Shown here one piece after another: positions 17,022 through 27,003 of a DNA stretch of 64,000 nt (within the stretch, counting starts at the first letter, position 1; the number at the start of each line of letters is the position of its first letter). The stretch spans positions 186,001 to 250,000 of the forward strand of contig CAVPJX010000005.1 of NCBI GenBank assembly GCA_963705545.1, in the 5' to 3' direction. The position numbers and the translations under genes are program-made. Under the pieces are notes generated by a model. It ran no database searches. It had not been told where the DNA came from and worked only from the letters and a program-made list of their open reading frames with translations. This stretch comes from DATBLY01 sp963705545 (lineage in GTDB: Bacteria > Actinomycetota > UBA4738 > HRBIN12).

Positions 17022-18905
17022 ATGGACGGCGCCGCGTTCCGCGCACTCGTCGCCCGGGCTCCGGTGCTCGCCGACGGCGGGATGGGCTCCACGCTCGCGG
17101 ACGCGGGCGCCGACGCGGGAGCGTGCTTGGAGCGCTTGAACGTCGCGGATCCGGACCGCGTCGCGAACGTCCATCGAGGCTTCGTCGAGGCGGGGTCCCG
17201 CCTGGTACTCACGAACACCTTCGGAGCGAACCGATACCGCCTCGCCGTCCATGGCCTCTCGGATCGGGTCGCCGAGCTGAACCGAGCGGCGGTCGGGCTC
17301 GCGCGAGCGTCCGGCGCGCCACTCGTCGGCGGGTCGCTCGGGCCGCTGGGGATCCGGCTCGCCCCCTACGGCCGCGTGCAGCCCGACGACGCGCGGCGCG
17401 CCTATCGCGAACAGGCGGCCGCGCTCGCCGACGCGGGGGCCGATCTCCTCGCGATCGAGACGCAGGTCGACCTCCGTGAGATGGAGGAGGCCGTGGCCGG
17501 CGCGCGGGAGGCCGCGCCGGGGATCGCGATCGTCGTGACCGCGACGTTCTCGCGGGACGATCGCACGCTCCTCGGCTCCACCCCCGAGCAGGTGGCCGCG
17601 AGGCTCGCCGCGCTCGGGGTGGACGCGCTGGGGGTGAACTGCGGCGAAGGGCCGGAGCAGGCACTCCGCGTGATCCGCGCGATGCGTCTGACGGCGGCCG
17701 GCACGCCGCTCGTCGCCCGGCCGAACGCCGGTGGTCCAGCGCAGGTCGGCGGCCGGCTCGTGTACCCAGCGACCCCGGACTACGTCGCCGAACACCTCGA
17801 GGCCTCGGTCGCCTCGGGCGCGCGGCTCGTCGGCGGGTGTTGCGGGACGGGTCCCGCCCACACGGCGGCCGCCGCGGTGATCCTCGCCCGGCGTGCACCC
17901 GCCGAGGAGGCGGACCGGAAGCACTCGCAGCTCGTCGTCCTCGGCGAGCGATCGGCATCGGACCCCGAAGCCGCCGCCACCGTGGTGGCGGCACCGACGG
18001 GCCTGCAGGCGAAGCTCGCGCGCGGGGAGCACGTGGTCGCCGCCGAGCTGGAGCCCCCGCGCTCCTTCGCGGTAGGCCCTTCGATCGCGGCCGCCGAGAC
18101 GCTCGCAGCGGCCGGAGCCGACGTGATCGACGTGGCGGACAGCCCGATGGCGAAGATGCGGATGAGCGCGTGGGCGGTGTGCCGGCTGATCCACGAACGT
18201 CTCGGGGCCGAGACCGTGCTGCACTTCCCGACGCGGGGCCGCAACCTCCTGCGCCTGCAGGGCGACCTCCTCGGAGCCCACGCGCTCGGGATCCGCAACC
18301 TCTTCGTGTGCGTGGGGGACCCCGTCACCGTCGGGGACTACCCACAGGGCTCGAACAACGTCGACGTGACCGCGACAGGGCTCCTGTCGCTGGTCACCGA
18401 GGGTTTCAACGCCGGCCGTGACCGGTCGGGAGCCCCGATCGGCGAGCCCACATCGTTCTTCGCCGGTGCGGCGGTGTCGCCCGGTGGGCCCGACCTCGAT
18501 CGGGAGTCTCGCCTGCTCGCCCGGAAGGTGCGAGCCGGAGCCCGGTTCCTCCTGTCGCAACCGGTCTACGGGGCGGCGCCGATCCGGAGGCTCCGCGAGG
18601 CCTACGAACGCCTGGCGGGCGAGCCGCTGACGGTGCCGATCCTCGCCGGCGTCCTTCCCCTGCTCTCCGCGCGCCATGCCCGGTTCCTGCACAACGAGGT
18701 GCCGGGGATCGAGATCCCGCCGGACGCGATCGAGCGGCTCGCCTCGGCGGGCGACGGCGCCTCGCGGACGGGGATCGCGATGGCTCAGGCGCTGATCGGC
18801 GAGCTCGCCGCCGAAGGCGTGGCGGGGTTCTACGTGATGCCGCAGTTCGGTCGGTACGACCTGGCCGCCGAGGTCGTGGAGGCCGCGCGCGGCGCCGGCC
18901 GCTGA
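17022..18905 (+). CDS. bifunctional homocysteine S-methyltransferase/5,10-methylenetetrahydrofolate reductase
   Basis: A 627-residue fusion like Bacillus YitJ. Residues 1-300 are the homocysteine methyltransferase barrel (LADGGMGSTLAD, LTNTFGANRYRL) with zinc-binding cysteines C207 (GVNCGEG) and C273/C274 (GGCCGTG). Residues 330-627 are the MTHFR barrel (VVAAELEPPR, ADVIDVADSP, the later FFAGAAVSPGGPDLDRE and RFLLSQPVYG). Together they could reduce methylene-THF and methylate homocysteine to methionine, supplying the SAM cycle. The ATG at 17022 follows a GGGAG; the open frame upstream is antisense to the neighbour and is discarded. The glutamate dehydrogenase gene follows 50 bases downstream. 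Confidence 0.93.
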   Translation: MDGAAFRALVARAPVLADGGMGSTLADAGADAGACLERLNVADPDRVANVHRGFVEAGSRLVLTNTFGANRYRLAVHGLSDRVAELNRAAVGLARASGAPLVGGSLGPLGIRLAPYGRVQPDDARRAYREQAAALADAGADLLAIETQVDLREMEEAVAGAREAAPGIAIVVTATFSRDDRTLLGSTPEQVAARLAALGVDALGVNCGEGPEQALRVIRAMRLTAAGTPLVARPNAGGPAQVGGRLVYPATPDYVAEHLEASVASGARLVGGCCGTGPAHTAAAAVILARRAPAEEADRKHSQLVVLGERSASDPEAAATVVAAPTGLQAKLARGEHVVAAELEPPRSFAVGPSIAAAETLAAAGADVIDVADSPMAKMRMSAWAVCRLIHERLGAETVLHFPTRGRNLLRLQGDLLGAHALGIRNLFVCVGDPVTVGDYPQGSNNVDVTATGLLSLVTEGFNAGRDRSGAPIGEPTSFFAGAAVSPGGPDLDRESRLLARKVRAGARFLLSQPVYGAAPIRRLREAYERLAGEPLTVPILAGVLPLLSARHARFLHNEVPGIEIPPDAIERLASAGDGASRTGIAMAQALIGELAAEGVAGFYVMPQFGRYDLAAEVVEAARGAGR

Positions 18906-18955
18906 TCCGATCCGTTCACCGGGAGGCAGGGAAGGGCGGCCGCGGAACTGACAGA

Positions 18956-21900
18956 ATGGCGGCGGTGTCGGACACGGCGCAAGAGACCTCGAGCGGCGCG
19001 AGCGACCCCGAGGGGCCCGAGACCTCGGCGGCGAGTCACCGACCTACCCAACGATCGGACGGACGCTCGGCGCTCGAACCGCTCCTCGAGCTGATCGCGG
19101 AACGGGTGCCGCCCGAGCGTCGTGATGCGATCGGCGCGTTCGCCAAGGCGTACATGCGACGGCTCACCGACGAGGAGCTGGCGGCGACGCCTCTCGAGGA
19201 GCTGTTCGCGCTCGTGCGCTCCACGTTCGAGTTCGCGGACGGTCGCGGTCTGCACCCCTCGGTGGTCCGGGCCTTCACGCCCGACCTCACGGCCGACGGC
19301 TACATGGCGGTCGGCTCCGTCCTCGAGACGAGCACGGACGACTCGCCATTCCTGGTCGACTCGGTCACCGAGGAGCTCGCCGCGCGCGGCCTCGTGATCC
19401 GCCGCGTGCTCCATCCGGTGATCGGGACGGCGCGCGACGAGACGGGACGGATCGAGCGGATCCTGTCGGCGCGTGACGCTTCGCACCGAGAGTCGGTGAT
19501 GCACTTCGAGCTCGATCGGCGCCTGAGCGAGCCGGAGCTCGCCGATCTCGCCGGGCGGATCGAGGAGGTCTTGCGGGACGTCCGACTGGTCGTGCGCGAC
19601 TTCGAGCCGATGCAGGACCGGGTCCGGCACATGATCGAGCTCGCCCGGGTGGCGGCGGTCCGGTACTCGCCCCAGGAGGTCGGGGAGGCCGTCGACTTCC
19701 TCGACTGGCTGCTGCAGCTGAACTTCGTGTTCCTGGGGTACCGGGAGTACCAGCTCGCCGATGGTCCCGATGGGCGCACGATCCAGACGCTGGTCGGATC
19801 GGGGCTCGGGATCCTGTCCGACGTCAAGCGGTCGACGTTCGCCGAGGCGACGCCGCTCGACTCGCTCGAGCCACAGATCCGCCGCAGGATCGAGGATGGG
19901 GACCTGCTGGTCTTCTCCAAGACGAACGCGTACTCATCCGTGCACCGTCGCGCGCGGATGGACTACATCGGTGTGCGGATCGTCAACCCCGAGGGTGAGA
20001 TCGTCGGCGAGGCCCGCCTGCTCGGGTTGTTCACGAGCAAGGCGTACATGGAGTCCGCGACGAAGACCCCGCTGCTGCATCACAAGTTCGAGCAGATCGT
20101 CCAGGCGGAGGACCTCATCCCCGGAGGACATGACCACAAGGCCGCCGTCACCCTCTTCGAATCGTTCCCGAAGGACGAGCTCTTCCAGGCATCCACGAGC
20201 GAACTCCGGCGGTTGCTCGTCGGCCTCCTCCAGCTCGAGCGGCACGGCGGGATCCGCGTGCTGGTGCGTCGCGACCTGTACGGGAGGAGCGTCTCGATCA
20301 TCGTCGCCTTGCCGCGCGATCGGTTCAACGCCGCCCTGCGCAAGCGCCTGCAACAGCTGTTCATGGACCGCTTCCACGGCGAGACCGTCGACTACCATCT
20401 GTCGCTCGGCGAGACGCAGTCGGCACGGATCTTCTTCACGGTGCACGTGCCCCACGGCCTTCAGATCCCCGACGTCCCGTACGAAGAGCTCGAGGCCGAA
20501 GTGGAGCGGCTCGCGCGGACGTGGGAGGACGACCTGCGTGATGCGCTCATCGCCCGCGTCGGACCCGATCTCGGCATGGCGCTCGCCGAACGGTACTCGG
20601 GCCGGTTCCCCGACTACTACAAGTCCACGTTCGAGCACGAGTGGCCCCTCGTCGTTGACGACGTGCTGAAGCTCGAGGAGCTCGAGCGCTCCGAGGCCGG
20701 CTTCGTCGTGGGGATCGGCAATCAGGACGTCGGTGAACGCTTGACGCGGGTGAAGCTCTACAAGACCGGCGGCAAGGTGGACCTGTCGGCGTTCATGCCG
20801 ATCCTCGAGGCGCTCGGCCTGCGCGTCGTGGAGGAGCTCCCGACCGGCCTGCTCGGGGAGGGGCGGATCTACGTCCACGATTTCGGGGTGCTGGACTCCC
20901 GTGGGGCGGTGCTCGATCTCGAGGAGAGCGCCGCCCGGGTCGAGGCGTGCATCTCGGCCGTCTGGCAGGGCCACGCCGAGTCCGACTCGTTGAACCGCCT
21001 CGTGGTGCTGGGCGGGCTGACGTGGGAACAGGTGGGGATCCTGCGGGCGATCCGGAAGTACCGGCAGCGGATCTCCACCCGGTTCACCGAGGCCTACCGC
21101 AACGACACCCTCGCCGAGCACCCGGTGATCGCGCAGATGCTCGTCGAGCTCTTCGAGAGGCGGTTCGATCCGGTCCAGGCCGCCGGTGACGAGGAGCTCG
21201 AGGCGATCCGAAGCCGGATCCTCGACGCGCTCACCCGCGTCTCGTCGCTGGATCAGGATCAGATCCTGCGCCACATGCTGGGGACGATCCGGGCGATCGT
21301 CCGCACGAACGCGTACCTGCCCGAGCGGAGCTACCTCTCGTTCAAGCTTCGTTCGGGCGAGGTCCCGGACATGGTGAAGCCCTTCCCGCTGTTCGAGATC
21401 TTCGTGTACTCCGCCGAGATGGAGGCGATCCACCTGCGCGCCGGTCTCGTCTCGCGGGGCGGGATCCGGTGGTCGGACCGGATGGAGGACTATCGGACCG
21501 AGGTCCTGGGCTTGATGAAGGCGCAGAAGGTGAAGAACGCCGTGATCGTTCCGGACGGTTCGAAGGGCGGCTTCATCCTGAAGCGGCCGACGGCGACGCC
21601 CGAGGAGCTGAAGGCCGAGGTCACGCGGCAATATCGGGCATTCATGCGCGGTCTCTTGGACCTGACGGACAACTACGTGGCCGGCGAGATCATGCACCCC
21701 GAAGGCGTGCGCGTGATGGACGGCGACGATCCGTACCTGGTGGTCGCGGCGGACAAGGGGACCGCAACCTTCTCCGACCTGGCGAATGCGATCGCCGACG
21801 AGCATGGGTATTGGCTGGGCGATGCCTTCGCGTCGGGCGGGAGCGCCGGTTACGACCACAAGAAGCTCGGCATCACCGCCCGGGGTGCCTGGGAGTCGGT

Positions 21901-23845
21901 CAAGCGCCATGCCCGCGAACTCGGGATCGACGTGATGACCACCCCGTTCACCGTGGTGGGGATCGGCGACATGTCCGGCGACGTGTTCGGCAACGGCATG
22001 CTCCTGTCGCCGATGACCAAGTTGGTCGCCGCCTTCGATCACCGCCATGTCTTCGTCGACCCTGATCCCGACCCGGCGATCTCGTTCGAGGAACGGCGTC
22101 GTCTCTTCGGGCTCCCGGGGTCGTCGTGGAACGACTACGACCGGTCGAAGCTCTCGGCGGGCGGTGACGTGATCGACCGGTCCGCCAAGAGCGTGTCGCC
22201 ATCGACGGCGGTCCGGGCGGCGCTCGGGATCCCGGCGGACGCTCCGGCGGAGATGATGCCGACCGAGCTGATCCGAGCGATCCTCCAGGCGCCGGTCGAC
22301 CTGCTTTGGAACGGCGGCATCGGGACGTACGTGAAAGCCTCGCGCGAATCGAACACCGACGTCGGGGACCGCGCCAACGACGCCGTCCGGATCGCCGGGA
22401 AGGACGTCCGTGCGCGGATGGTGGGCGAAGGAGGGAACCTCGGGTTCACGCAACGCGGGCGGATCGAATACGCGCAGGCCGGCGGGCGGATCAACACCGA
22501 CTTCATCGATAACTCCGCCGGCGTGGACACGTCAGACCACGAGGTCAACTGGAAGGTCCTGTTGGGGCTCGCGATCGACCGCGGCGAGCTGACGATGGCA
22601 GAGCGGAACGAGGTCCTGCAGGCGTGCGCAGGCGACGTCGTCGAGCACGTGCTCTACGACAACTACCTCCAAGCACAGATCCTCTCGCAGGAGCTGGAGC
22701 GCTCGATCGAACGTCTCGAGGCGTACGAGGACCTGATGGAGCTCCTCGAGGGGGAGGGCGAGCTCGAACGCGAGGTCGAGTTCCTCCCGACCGGGGAGGA
22801 GATGGCCGAGCGTCGGGCGAAGGGCGAGGGCTTGACCCGGCCGGAGCTCGCCGTCCTGCTGGCCTACGCGAAGCGCTCGATCTACGCGGGGCTTCTCGAG
22901 TCGGACCTCCCGGACTCCGAGTACCTGGTCTCCGACCTTCGCGCGTACTTCTCGGTCCAGATGCAGGAGCGGTTCGGCGAACTGATCCTGGAGCATCCGC
23001 TGCGACGGGAGCTGGTGGCCACGATCGTCGCGAACGACGTCGTGAACTCGATGGGCATCACCTTCGTGTCGCGGATGATGACCGAGACCGGATCTCCGCT
23101 CGCGATCGTGGTCCGTGCCTACCGGATCGCCAGGGACGTGACGGGCGCCGTCGATCGCTGGGAGTCGATCGAGGCGCTGGATGGTTCGATCGATCCTGGC
23201 GTGCAGTCCGAGCTGATGGCCGGCGTGGACTGGCTCGTCGAGACGGCGTCCCGTTGGTACCTCGTCCAGGCGAGCAATCAGCGCTTGTCGGATGCCGTGG
23301 GGGATCAACGCGCGGCGTTCGCGGAGCTCTCGTCCGTGATCGACCGGATCGGGACGGACGCGTGGCGCGAGGAGCACGAGCATCGGGCCAAGCACATGAT
23401 CGCCGCCGGCGTGCCCGAGGAGGTCGCGCGTCGCCACGCCTTCCAGGGGGAGCTGGTGCACGGCCCCGACATCATCGCGGTGGCCCACGCGACGGGCCGC
23501 TCGGTGCTCGAGGCCGCGCGTGCCTTCTTCGTGGTCGGGGAGCGCGTGGGGCTGGACTGGCTCGAGACCCAGCTGGAGTCGCTCCCGGTCGGCACGCAGT
23601 GGCAGCGATGGGCTGCCCGCGCCCTCGAGGACGACCTGTACCTCGTGCGGCGCCACCTGGTGGAGAAGGTGATCGTCGACTCTGGCGGGAGCGACGTGGA
23701 CACGGCCGTCGACGACTTCTTCGCGCGACGGGCCGACGCGGTGACGCGGCTCGAGGCCTTCTCGCGGAGCCTGGCGGTGGATGGGGTGACGGACCTCGCC
23801 CAGTTCACGGTGGCGTTACGGCAGATCCGGACGCTGCTGAGCTGA
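18956..23845 (+). CDS. gdhB: NAD-specific glutamate dehydrogenase, 180-kDa class
   Basis: A 1629-residue enzyme of the large L-GDH class, which deaminates glutamate to 2-oxoglutarate with NAD. The long N-terminal regulatory portion contains ACT-like segments. The catalytic core is at about residues 790-1290: RWSDRMEDYRTEVLGLMKAQ, VKNAVIVPDGSKGGF and a Rossmann part around VVGIGDMSGDVFGNG. The C-terminal helical region (to 1629) is also typical, with its early VEFLPTGEEMAERRAKGEGLTRPELAVLLAYAKRSIY segment, quoted here only as a landmark near residue 1280-1315. The ATG at 18956 is used; a GTG nine bases later is an equal alternative. This class is known from Streptomyces, mycobacteria and pseudomonads and works mainly in glutamate catabolism. 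Confidence 0.95.
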   Translation: MAAVSDTAQETSSGASDPEGPETSAASHRPTQRSDGRSALEPLLELIAERVPPERRDAIGAFAKAYMRRLTDEELAATPLEELFALVRSTFEFADGRGLHPSVVRAFTPDLTADGYMAVGSVLETSTDDSPFLVDSVTEELAARGLVIRRVLHPVIGTARDETGRIERILSARDASHRESVMHFELDRRLSEPELADLAGRIEEVLRDVRLVVRDFEPMQDRVRHMIELARVAAVRYSPQEVGEAVDFLDWLLQLNFVFLGYREYQLADGPDGRTIQTLVGSGLGILSDVKRSTFAEATPLDSLEPQIRRRIEDGDLLVFSKTNAYSSVHRRARMDYIGVRIVNPEGEIVGEARLLGLFTSKAYMESATKTPLLHHKFEQIVQAEDLIPGGHDHKAAVTLFESFPKDELFQASTSELRRLLVGLLQLERHGGIRVLVRRDLYGRSVSIIVALPRDRFNAALRKRLQQLFMDRFHGETVDYHLSLGETQSARIFFTVHVPHGLQIPDVPYEELEAEVERLARTWEDDLRDALIARVGPDLGMALAERYSGRFPDYYKSTFEHEWPLVVDDVLKLEELERSEAGFVVGIGNQDVGERLTRVKLYKTGGKVDLSAFMPILEALGLRVVEELPTGLLGEGRIYVHDFGVLDSRGAVLDLEESAARVEACISAVWQGHAESDSLNRLVVLGGLTWEQVGILRAIRKYRQRISTRFTEAYRNDTLAEHPVIAQMLVELFERRFDPVQAAGDEELEAIRSRILDALTRVSSLDQDQILRHMLGTIRAIVRTNAYLPERSYLSFKLRSGEVPDMVKPFPLFEIFVYSAEMEAIHLRAGLVSRGGIRWSDRMEDYRTEVLGLMKAQKVKNAVIVPDGSKGGFILKRPTATPEELKAEVTRQYRAFMRGLLDLTDNYVAGEIMHPEGVRVMDGDDPYLVVAADKGTATFSDLANAIADEHGYWLGDAFASGGSAGYDHKKLGITARGAWESVKRHARELGIDVMTTPFTVVGIGDMSGDVFGNGMLLSPMTKLVAAFDHRHVFVDPDPDPAISFEERRRLFGLPGSSWNDYDRSKLSAGGDVIDRSAKSVSPSTAVRAALGIPADAPAEMMPTELIRAILQAPVDLLWNGGIGTYVKASRESNTDVGDRANDAVRIAGKDVRARMVGEGGNLGFTQRGRIEYAQAGGRINTDFIDNSAGVDTSDHEVNWKVLLGLAIDRGELTMAERNEVLQACAGDVVEHVLYDNYLQAQILSQELERSIERLEAYEDLMELLEGEGELEREVEFLPTGEEMAERRAKGEGLTRPELAVLLAYAKRSIYAGLLESDLPDSEYLVSDLRAYFSVQMQERFGELILEHPLRRELVATIVANDVVNSMGITFVSRMMTETGSPLAIVVRAYRIARDVTGAVDRWESIEALDGSIDPGVQSELMAGVDWLVETASRWYLVQASNQRLSDAVGDQRAAFAELSSVIDRIGTDAWREEHEHRAKHMIAAGVPEEVARRHAFQGELVHGPDIIAVAHATGRSVLEAARAFFVVGERVGLDWLETQLESLPVGTQWQRWAARALEDDLYLVRRHLVEKVIVDSGGSDVDTAVDDFFARRADAVTRLEAFSRSLAVDGVTDLAQFTVALRQIRTLLS

Positions 23846-23877
23846 CCTTCGTTCCCTCAGGCCGTTCGGCCGCGTCG

Positions 23878-24357
23878 TCAGTTGTGCAGGTAGACCGTCA
23901 CCCAATAGCGGCCGCTCGCGAACAAGATGCCGATCGCCGCGTGGCGCATCCGGGGGTCCAGCAGGTGCTCGCGCGTGTCCGCGTGGTTCAGCCAGGCGCG
24001 GACGTTGGCTTCGAGCGTGCTCCCGCGCGCCAGCTCCTCGGCCCAGATCGTTGCCCCGTAGGGCTCGACCAGGGCATCTATGTTCTCGGTCCGGAAGACG
24101 CGACGCTCGGCGATCATCGTGCGGGTATGGGCTAGCGCGTTCCGCGACAGGTTCCAGTTGAGCCGGAGCCGCGCGAGATGCGCATCCGCGCGCGCGTCGT
24201 TCATCAGCGAGAGGACCTGACGGCGCCATTGCTTCGGCCCGGCGTCCGCCGCTCGATCCGCCGGGCGCGCCATCACGAGCCCGGCACCGAGGCAGACGAT
24301 CAGCGCGGCTCCGACCCCCGCTCGGACGATCCTGCGAACCCCACCCCGCGTGCCCAT
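23878..24357 (-). CDS. secreted CAP-domain (SCP-like) protein, copy 2
   Basis: A 159-residue protein with an N-terminal signal or anchor (about residues 10-30) and a CAP/SCP domain. The family signature His (ALAHTRTM), the central Glu region (IWAEELARG) and the late N-H-x-D-T-R-E-H-L-L-D-P segment (related to the N-S-P-x-H-R-x-x-L-L of CAP proteins) are visible, and it ends in VTVYLHN. Bacterial CAP proteins are extracellular with poorly known roles, including lipid binding and wall association. The gene downstream in transcription is convergent gdhB. It is a diverged tandem copy of the CAP gene starting at 24948, sharing the LxLHN end. Confidence 0.8.
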   Translation of the reverse strand: MGTRGGVRRIVRAGVGAALIVCLGAGLVMARPADRAADAGPKQWRRQVLSLMNDARADAHLARLRLNWNLSRNALAHTRTMIAERRVFRTENIDALVEPYGATIWAEELARGSTLEANVRAWLNHADTREHLLDPRMRHAAIGILFASGRYWVTVYLHN

Positions 24358-24459
24358 CGCTCAGAGCCTAGCGGGGCGGAGCACGAAGGGTCCACCGGCG
24401 GCTACGCCCTTGAGTCAGTTCGTGGCGACGGGCCCAGGGCGTTCGCCGATCGGGCGTCG

Positions 24460-24948
24460 TCAGTTGTGCAGGTCGAGCGTGACCCACAACCAGCCGTGCA
24501 TCCTGACCACGCCGATCCCGATCCAGCGCAGACGCGGATCCACGAGGTGCTGGCGGTGCGGCGGGCTGGCCATCATGAGGGCGAGGATCCGGCTCAGGGT
24601 CCGCGCGACGCCCACGTTCTCGCCCCACACGGTCGCGCCGAACGGCTGGATGATGCTCGCGAGATCGGGGGTGTGGAACAGCTCCGCCCGGCGACCCATC
24701 GAGCGCGAGTGATCCCAGGACTCGGGTGAGAGCCGGTGGTTCAGCTGGATCTCGGGCAGGTTCCGAGCCGAACGCATCTCGTTGATCAACGCGAGCATCC
24801 GGACGCGGTACGGATCCGCCTTCGATCGTGTCTGCGCGTCGGCTCCATCGCGTGCGGACGCCGACGGCGCGAACGTCGCGAGGACGGCGACGAGGAGGGC
24901 GAACGCGATGGATACCTGCGCAGGAGCGGTTCGTTGGGTCCTGTGCAT
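24460..24948 (-). CDS. secreted CAP-domain (SCP-like) protein, copy 1
   Basis: A 162-residue CAP/SCP protein with a clear signal peptide (SIAFALLVAVLATFAPSASA, cleavage after ASA near residue 33). The domain shows MLALINEMRSARNLPEIQLN, the His in WDHSRSMG, the acidic ATVWGENVGV segment, and MMASPPHRQHLVDPRLRWIGIG, the classical late CAP motif. It ends VTLDLHN. The ATG at 24948 is preferred to the open-frame start at 25011 because it puts the signal peptide at the N-terminus. About 100 bases separate it from copy 2, which probably arose by tandem duplication. Confidence 0.85.
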   Translation of the reverse strand: MHRTQRTAPAQVSIAFALLVAVLATFAPSASARDGADAQTRSKADPYRVRMLALINEMRSARNLPEIQLNHRLSPESWDHSRSMGRRAELFHTPDLASIIQPFGATVWGENVGVARTLSRILALMMASPPHRQHLVDPRLRWIGIGVVRMHGWLWVTLDLHN

Positions 24949-25019
24949 CCCGAGGACCCTACCCAGACGTGGAGGCGGGTCGCAAGTCGTCGGGCGCGTT
25001 TGTCTGACCAATCGAAGGA

Positions 25020-26039
25020 TCAGAGCGGTGCGTCGTCGCGATCACACGATGTCGGCGCGTTCGACGACATCGCGGCGAGCCAGTGTGTGAGGAACGGTGC
25101 GATCAGCTTCGCCATCTCATCTTCGTGCGCCGGTTGGACGTGGACGCCGTCGGCGTTCAGCACGTCGTCGTCGACCGCACGGTTCCAGTCGGCGACCGTC
25201 GCGTTCATCGCGCCGGCGACCGTCGCCGCGATCACGTCGTTGTTCTCGACTGGGATCGCTCCCTCGGGCCCGTGGGTGTTCTGCCAGATCACGAGCGGCA
25301 CGTCGCGGAGCGACGCGAGGATCTCGGCCGCGTTCGCGGCGAGGGCATCCGGCGACGCATCGTTCGTTCCGAGCTCGACGACGACGACGTCGGGTAGGGC
25401 CGCTGCCGCGAGGGGTGCGATCCCCACCCCGCTCGCCGAACCGCGCCCGATCTCCGCATCGAAGGTCAGTTCCCATCCGGGGAGCGCCTCCTCGATCCAC
25501 GGTTGAGCACCGAGCGCGATCGAGTCGCCGATGAACCAGGCGGACGGGGGCGACGCGACGGGCTCGCGCGGGAGCGCGAGCCAACGCTCGAGCCGGCCGG
25601 GGGTCCGCACGAACAGGCGCGTGGGGTCGCCCGGGGCGGCGAGGGCCTGCACGTCGCCCGCCGAGCCGATCGGGCGAACGCCGGCCGGGAGCGCCGGCAC
25701 GAGGACGGCGTAGCGTCCGCCGACGAACCGCCGTGCGCCGTCCTCCGATGCTCCGCTTCGCACGATGATCGGCGGGATCGTCGAGGCATCGCACGCGAAC
25801 GCCAGCAGCTCGTCGGCGGGGATGCAGGATCCGTTCGGAGCGCGGAACGTGACGATCGCCGTTCCGGTGCCCGCGACGTCACACCCCTCGGCTCCCGCGA
25901 TGGTTCCGGCGACGCCCGGGACGTCGACCGTGCGACCACCGCACGCCGCGGCGAGGACGCTGAACACCAGCACCGACGCCAACATGGCGCCGGGACGTCG
26001 GGACCACCGAGCGAGCGGCGCGCGTGTTCGGCGATCCAC
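25020..26039 (-). CDS. SGNH/GDSL-hydrolase-like lipoprotein
   Basis: A 339-residue predicted lipoprotein. A basic n-region and hydrophobic core end in the lipobox LAAAC (Cys near residue 33). Residues 35-160 are an unassigned N-terminal region. From about 165 a GDSL/SGNH hydrolase core is seen: FIGDSIALG (block I Ser), VVVELGTNDAS (Gly-Thr-Asn-Asp, block III) and NADGVHVQPAHE (D-x-x-H, block V). Relatives remove acyl groups from sugars or lipids. The GTG at 26039 starts five bases after the glycosylase gene and gives the basic n-region; the ATG at 25985 is the alternative. Confidence 0.75.
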   Translation of the reverse strand: MDRRTRAPLARWSRRPGAMLASVLVFSVLAAACGGRTVDVPGVAGTIAGAEGCDVAGTGTAIVTFRAPNGSCIPADELLAFACDASTIPPIIVRSGASEDGARRFVGGRYAVLVPALPAGVRPIGSAGDVQALAAPGDPTRLFVRTPGRLERWLALPREPVASPPSAWFIGDSIALGAQPWIEEALPGWELTFDAEIGRGSASGVGIAPLAAAALPDVVVVELGTNDASPDALAANAAEILASLRDVPLVIWQNTHGPEGAIPVENNDVIAATVAGAMNATVADWNRAVDDDVLNADGVHVQPAHEDEMAKLIAPFLTHWLAAMSSNAPTSCDRDDAPL

Positions 26040-26044
26040 CTCGA

Positions 26045-26971
26045 TCAGATCCGGTCGATCTCGAAGGGAGCCATGCGCGGCCCGAAGCGAGGGGCCGAGA
26101 TCCCCGAGGCCTCCAGGATCCGCTGTACCCGTCCGCGATGGCCCCGATACGGCTCCAGCAGCTCCAACATGCGAGCGTCGTCGGCGCGGGCCTCACCCGC
26201 GAGCGCCCAGGCGACCAGGTTCGGCAGATGGTAGTCACCGACGGATACGGCGTCGCGGTCACCGAGCGCGAGGCGGGAGACCTCGGCCACGGTCCACGGG
26301 CCGATCCCCGCGATCGCCCGTAGCCGCGCTACCAGGGCCTCAGGCGAGGCGCCGCCCAGTGGATCGAGGCTCGTTCCCTCGCGGCAGACCCGTCGGATCA
26401 GGTCGGCGCGGCGCCGTTCGACGCCGAACGGGTGGAACGCGAACGAGCCGAGGGCCGCCACGCGCTCGGGGTCGGGGGGCAGCCGGAGCCCCTCGAAGGG
26501 TCCGGGCGCCGGTCCGCCCGTCGCCCACGCGAGGCGCGCGAACGCCCGGCGGGCCTGCCGGCCCGTCACCTTCTGTTCGAGGATCGCCGGGATCAGGGTC
26601 TGAACGATGTCGCCGGTCCGCGTGAGCCGAACCCCCCGCCTCCGACGCCAGGCTTCCTCGAGCACCGGGTGCACGGGGACGAACCCCGCGTCGTCGTCGA
26701 GCGCCCCGACCAGACCGGGCGCGGCGTCCAGGGCGAGCCCCGCCCCCGGCCCCCAGGCCTCGGCATCGACGGTCCGGGGTCCGCTCGACACGAGGTGCAC
26801 GGTGGCCGGACCATCCGTCGTCCGCATGGTACGGACCGCCTCGCGACCCCGGATCCGGGTGGTGGGGTCGCCGGAGCCGCGCCGGAGCGGGAAGAGCGTG
26901 GCGGCCAGCTCGATGGGGTGCGGGCCGACGATCCTGCGGATCCGACCGGTACGGAACGGAGCGCCTGGCAT
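26045..26971 (-). CDS. AlkA-like HhH-GPD DNA glycosylase
   Basis: A 308-residue protein with the C-terminal helix-hairpin-helix glycosylase fold. Seen are VQTLIPAILEQKVTGRQARR, the HhH LRAIAGIGPWTVAEVSRLAL and the following D-x-x-x-V-G-D segment (RDAVSVGDYHLPN) with the catalytic Asp. The N-terminal third resembles the AlkA N domain only loosely. It likely removes alkylated bases in base-excision repair. The SGNH gene follows five bases downstream. An Ogt alkyltransferase lies about 9 kb away, so two alkylation repair genes share this window but not an operon. Confidence 0.85.
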   Translation of the reverse strand: MPGAPFRTGRIRRIVGPHPIELAATLFPLRRGSGDPTTRIRGREAVRTMRTTDGPATVHLVSSGPRTVDAEAWGPGAGLALDAAPGLVGALDDDAGFVPVHPVLEEAWRRRRGVRLTRTGDIVQTLIPAILEQKVTGRQARRAFARLAWATGGPAPGPFEGLRLPPDPERVAALGSFAFHPFGVERRRADLIRRVCREGTSLDPLGGASPEALVARLRAIAGIGPWTVAEVSRLALGDRDAVSVGDYHLPNLVAWALAGEARADDARMLELLEPYRGHRGRVQRILEASGISAPRFGPRMAPFEIDRI

Positions 26972-27003
26972 CGCGCGCAGGCTAGCAGCGTAGGATAGAG
27001 GGC

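Noticed and set aside
19934..22453. An 839-codon open frame antisense to the glutamate dehydrogenase gene
   Set aside because: Its codons are the out-of-frame reflection of a clearly homologous gene on the other strand; composition is Arg/Glu/His-rich with no domain, as is typical of GC-rich shadow frames.
23846..23877. Short GGCCGTTCGGCC inverted repeat between gdhB and the CAP gene
   Set aside because: Only four paired bases around a four-base loop and no T-run; too weak to call a terminator.
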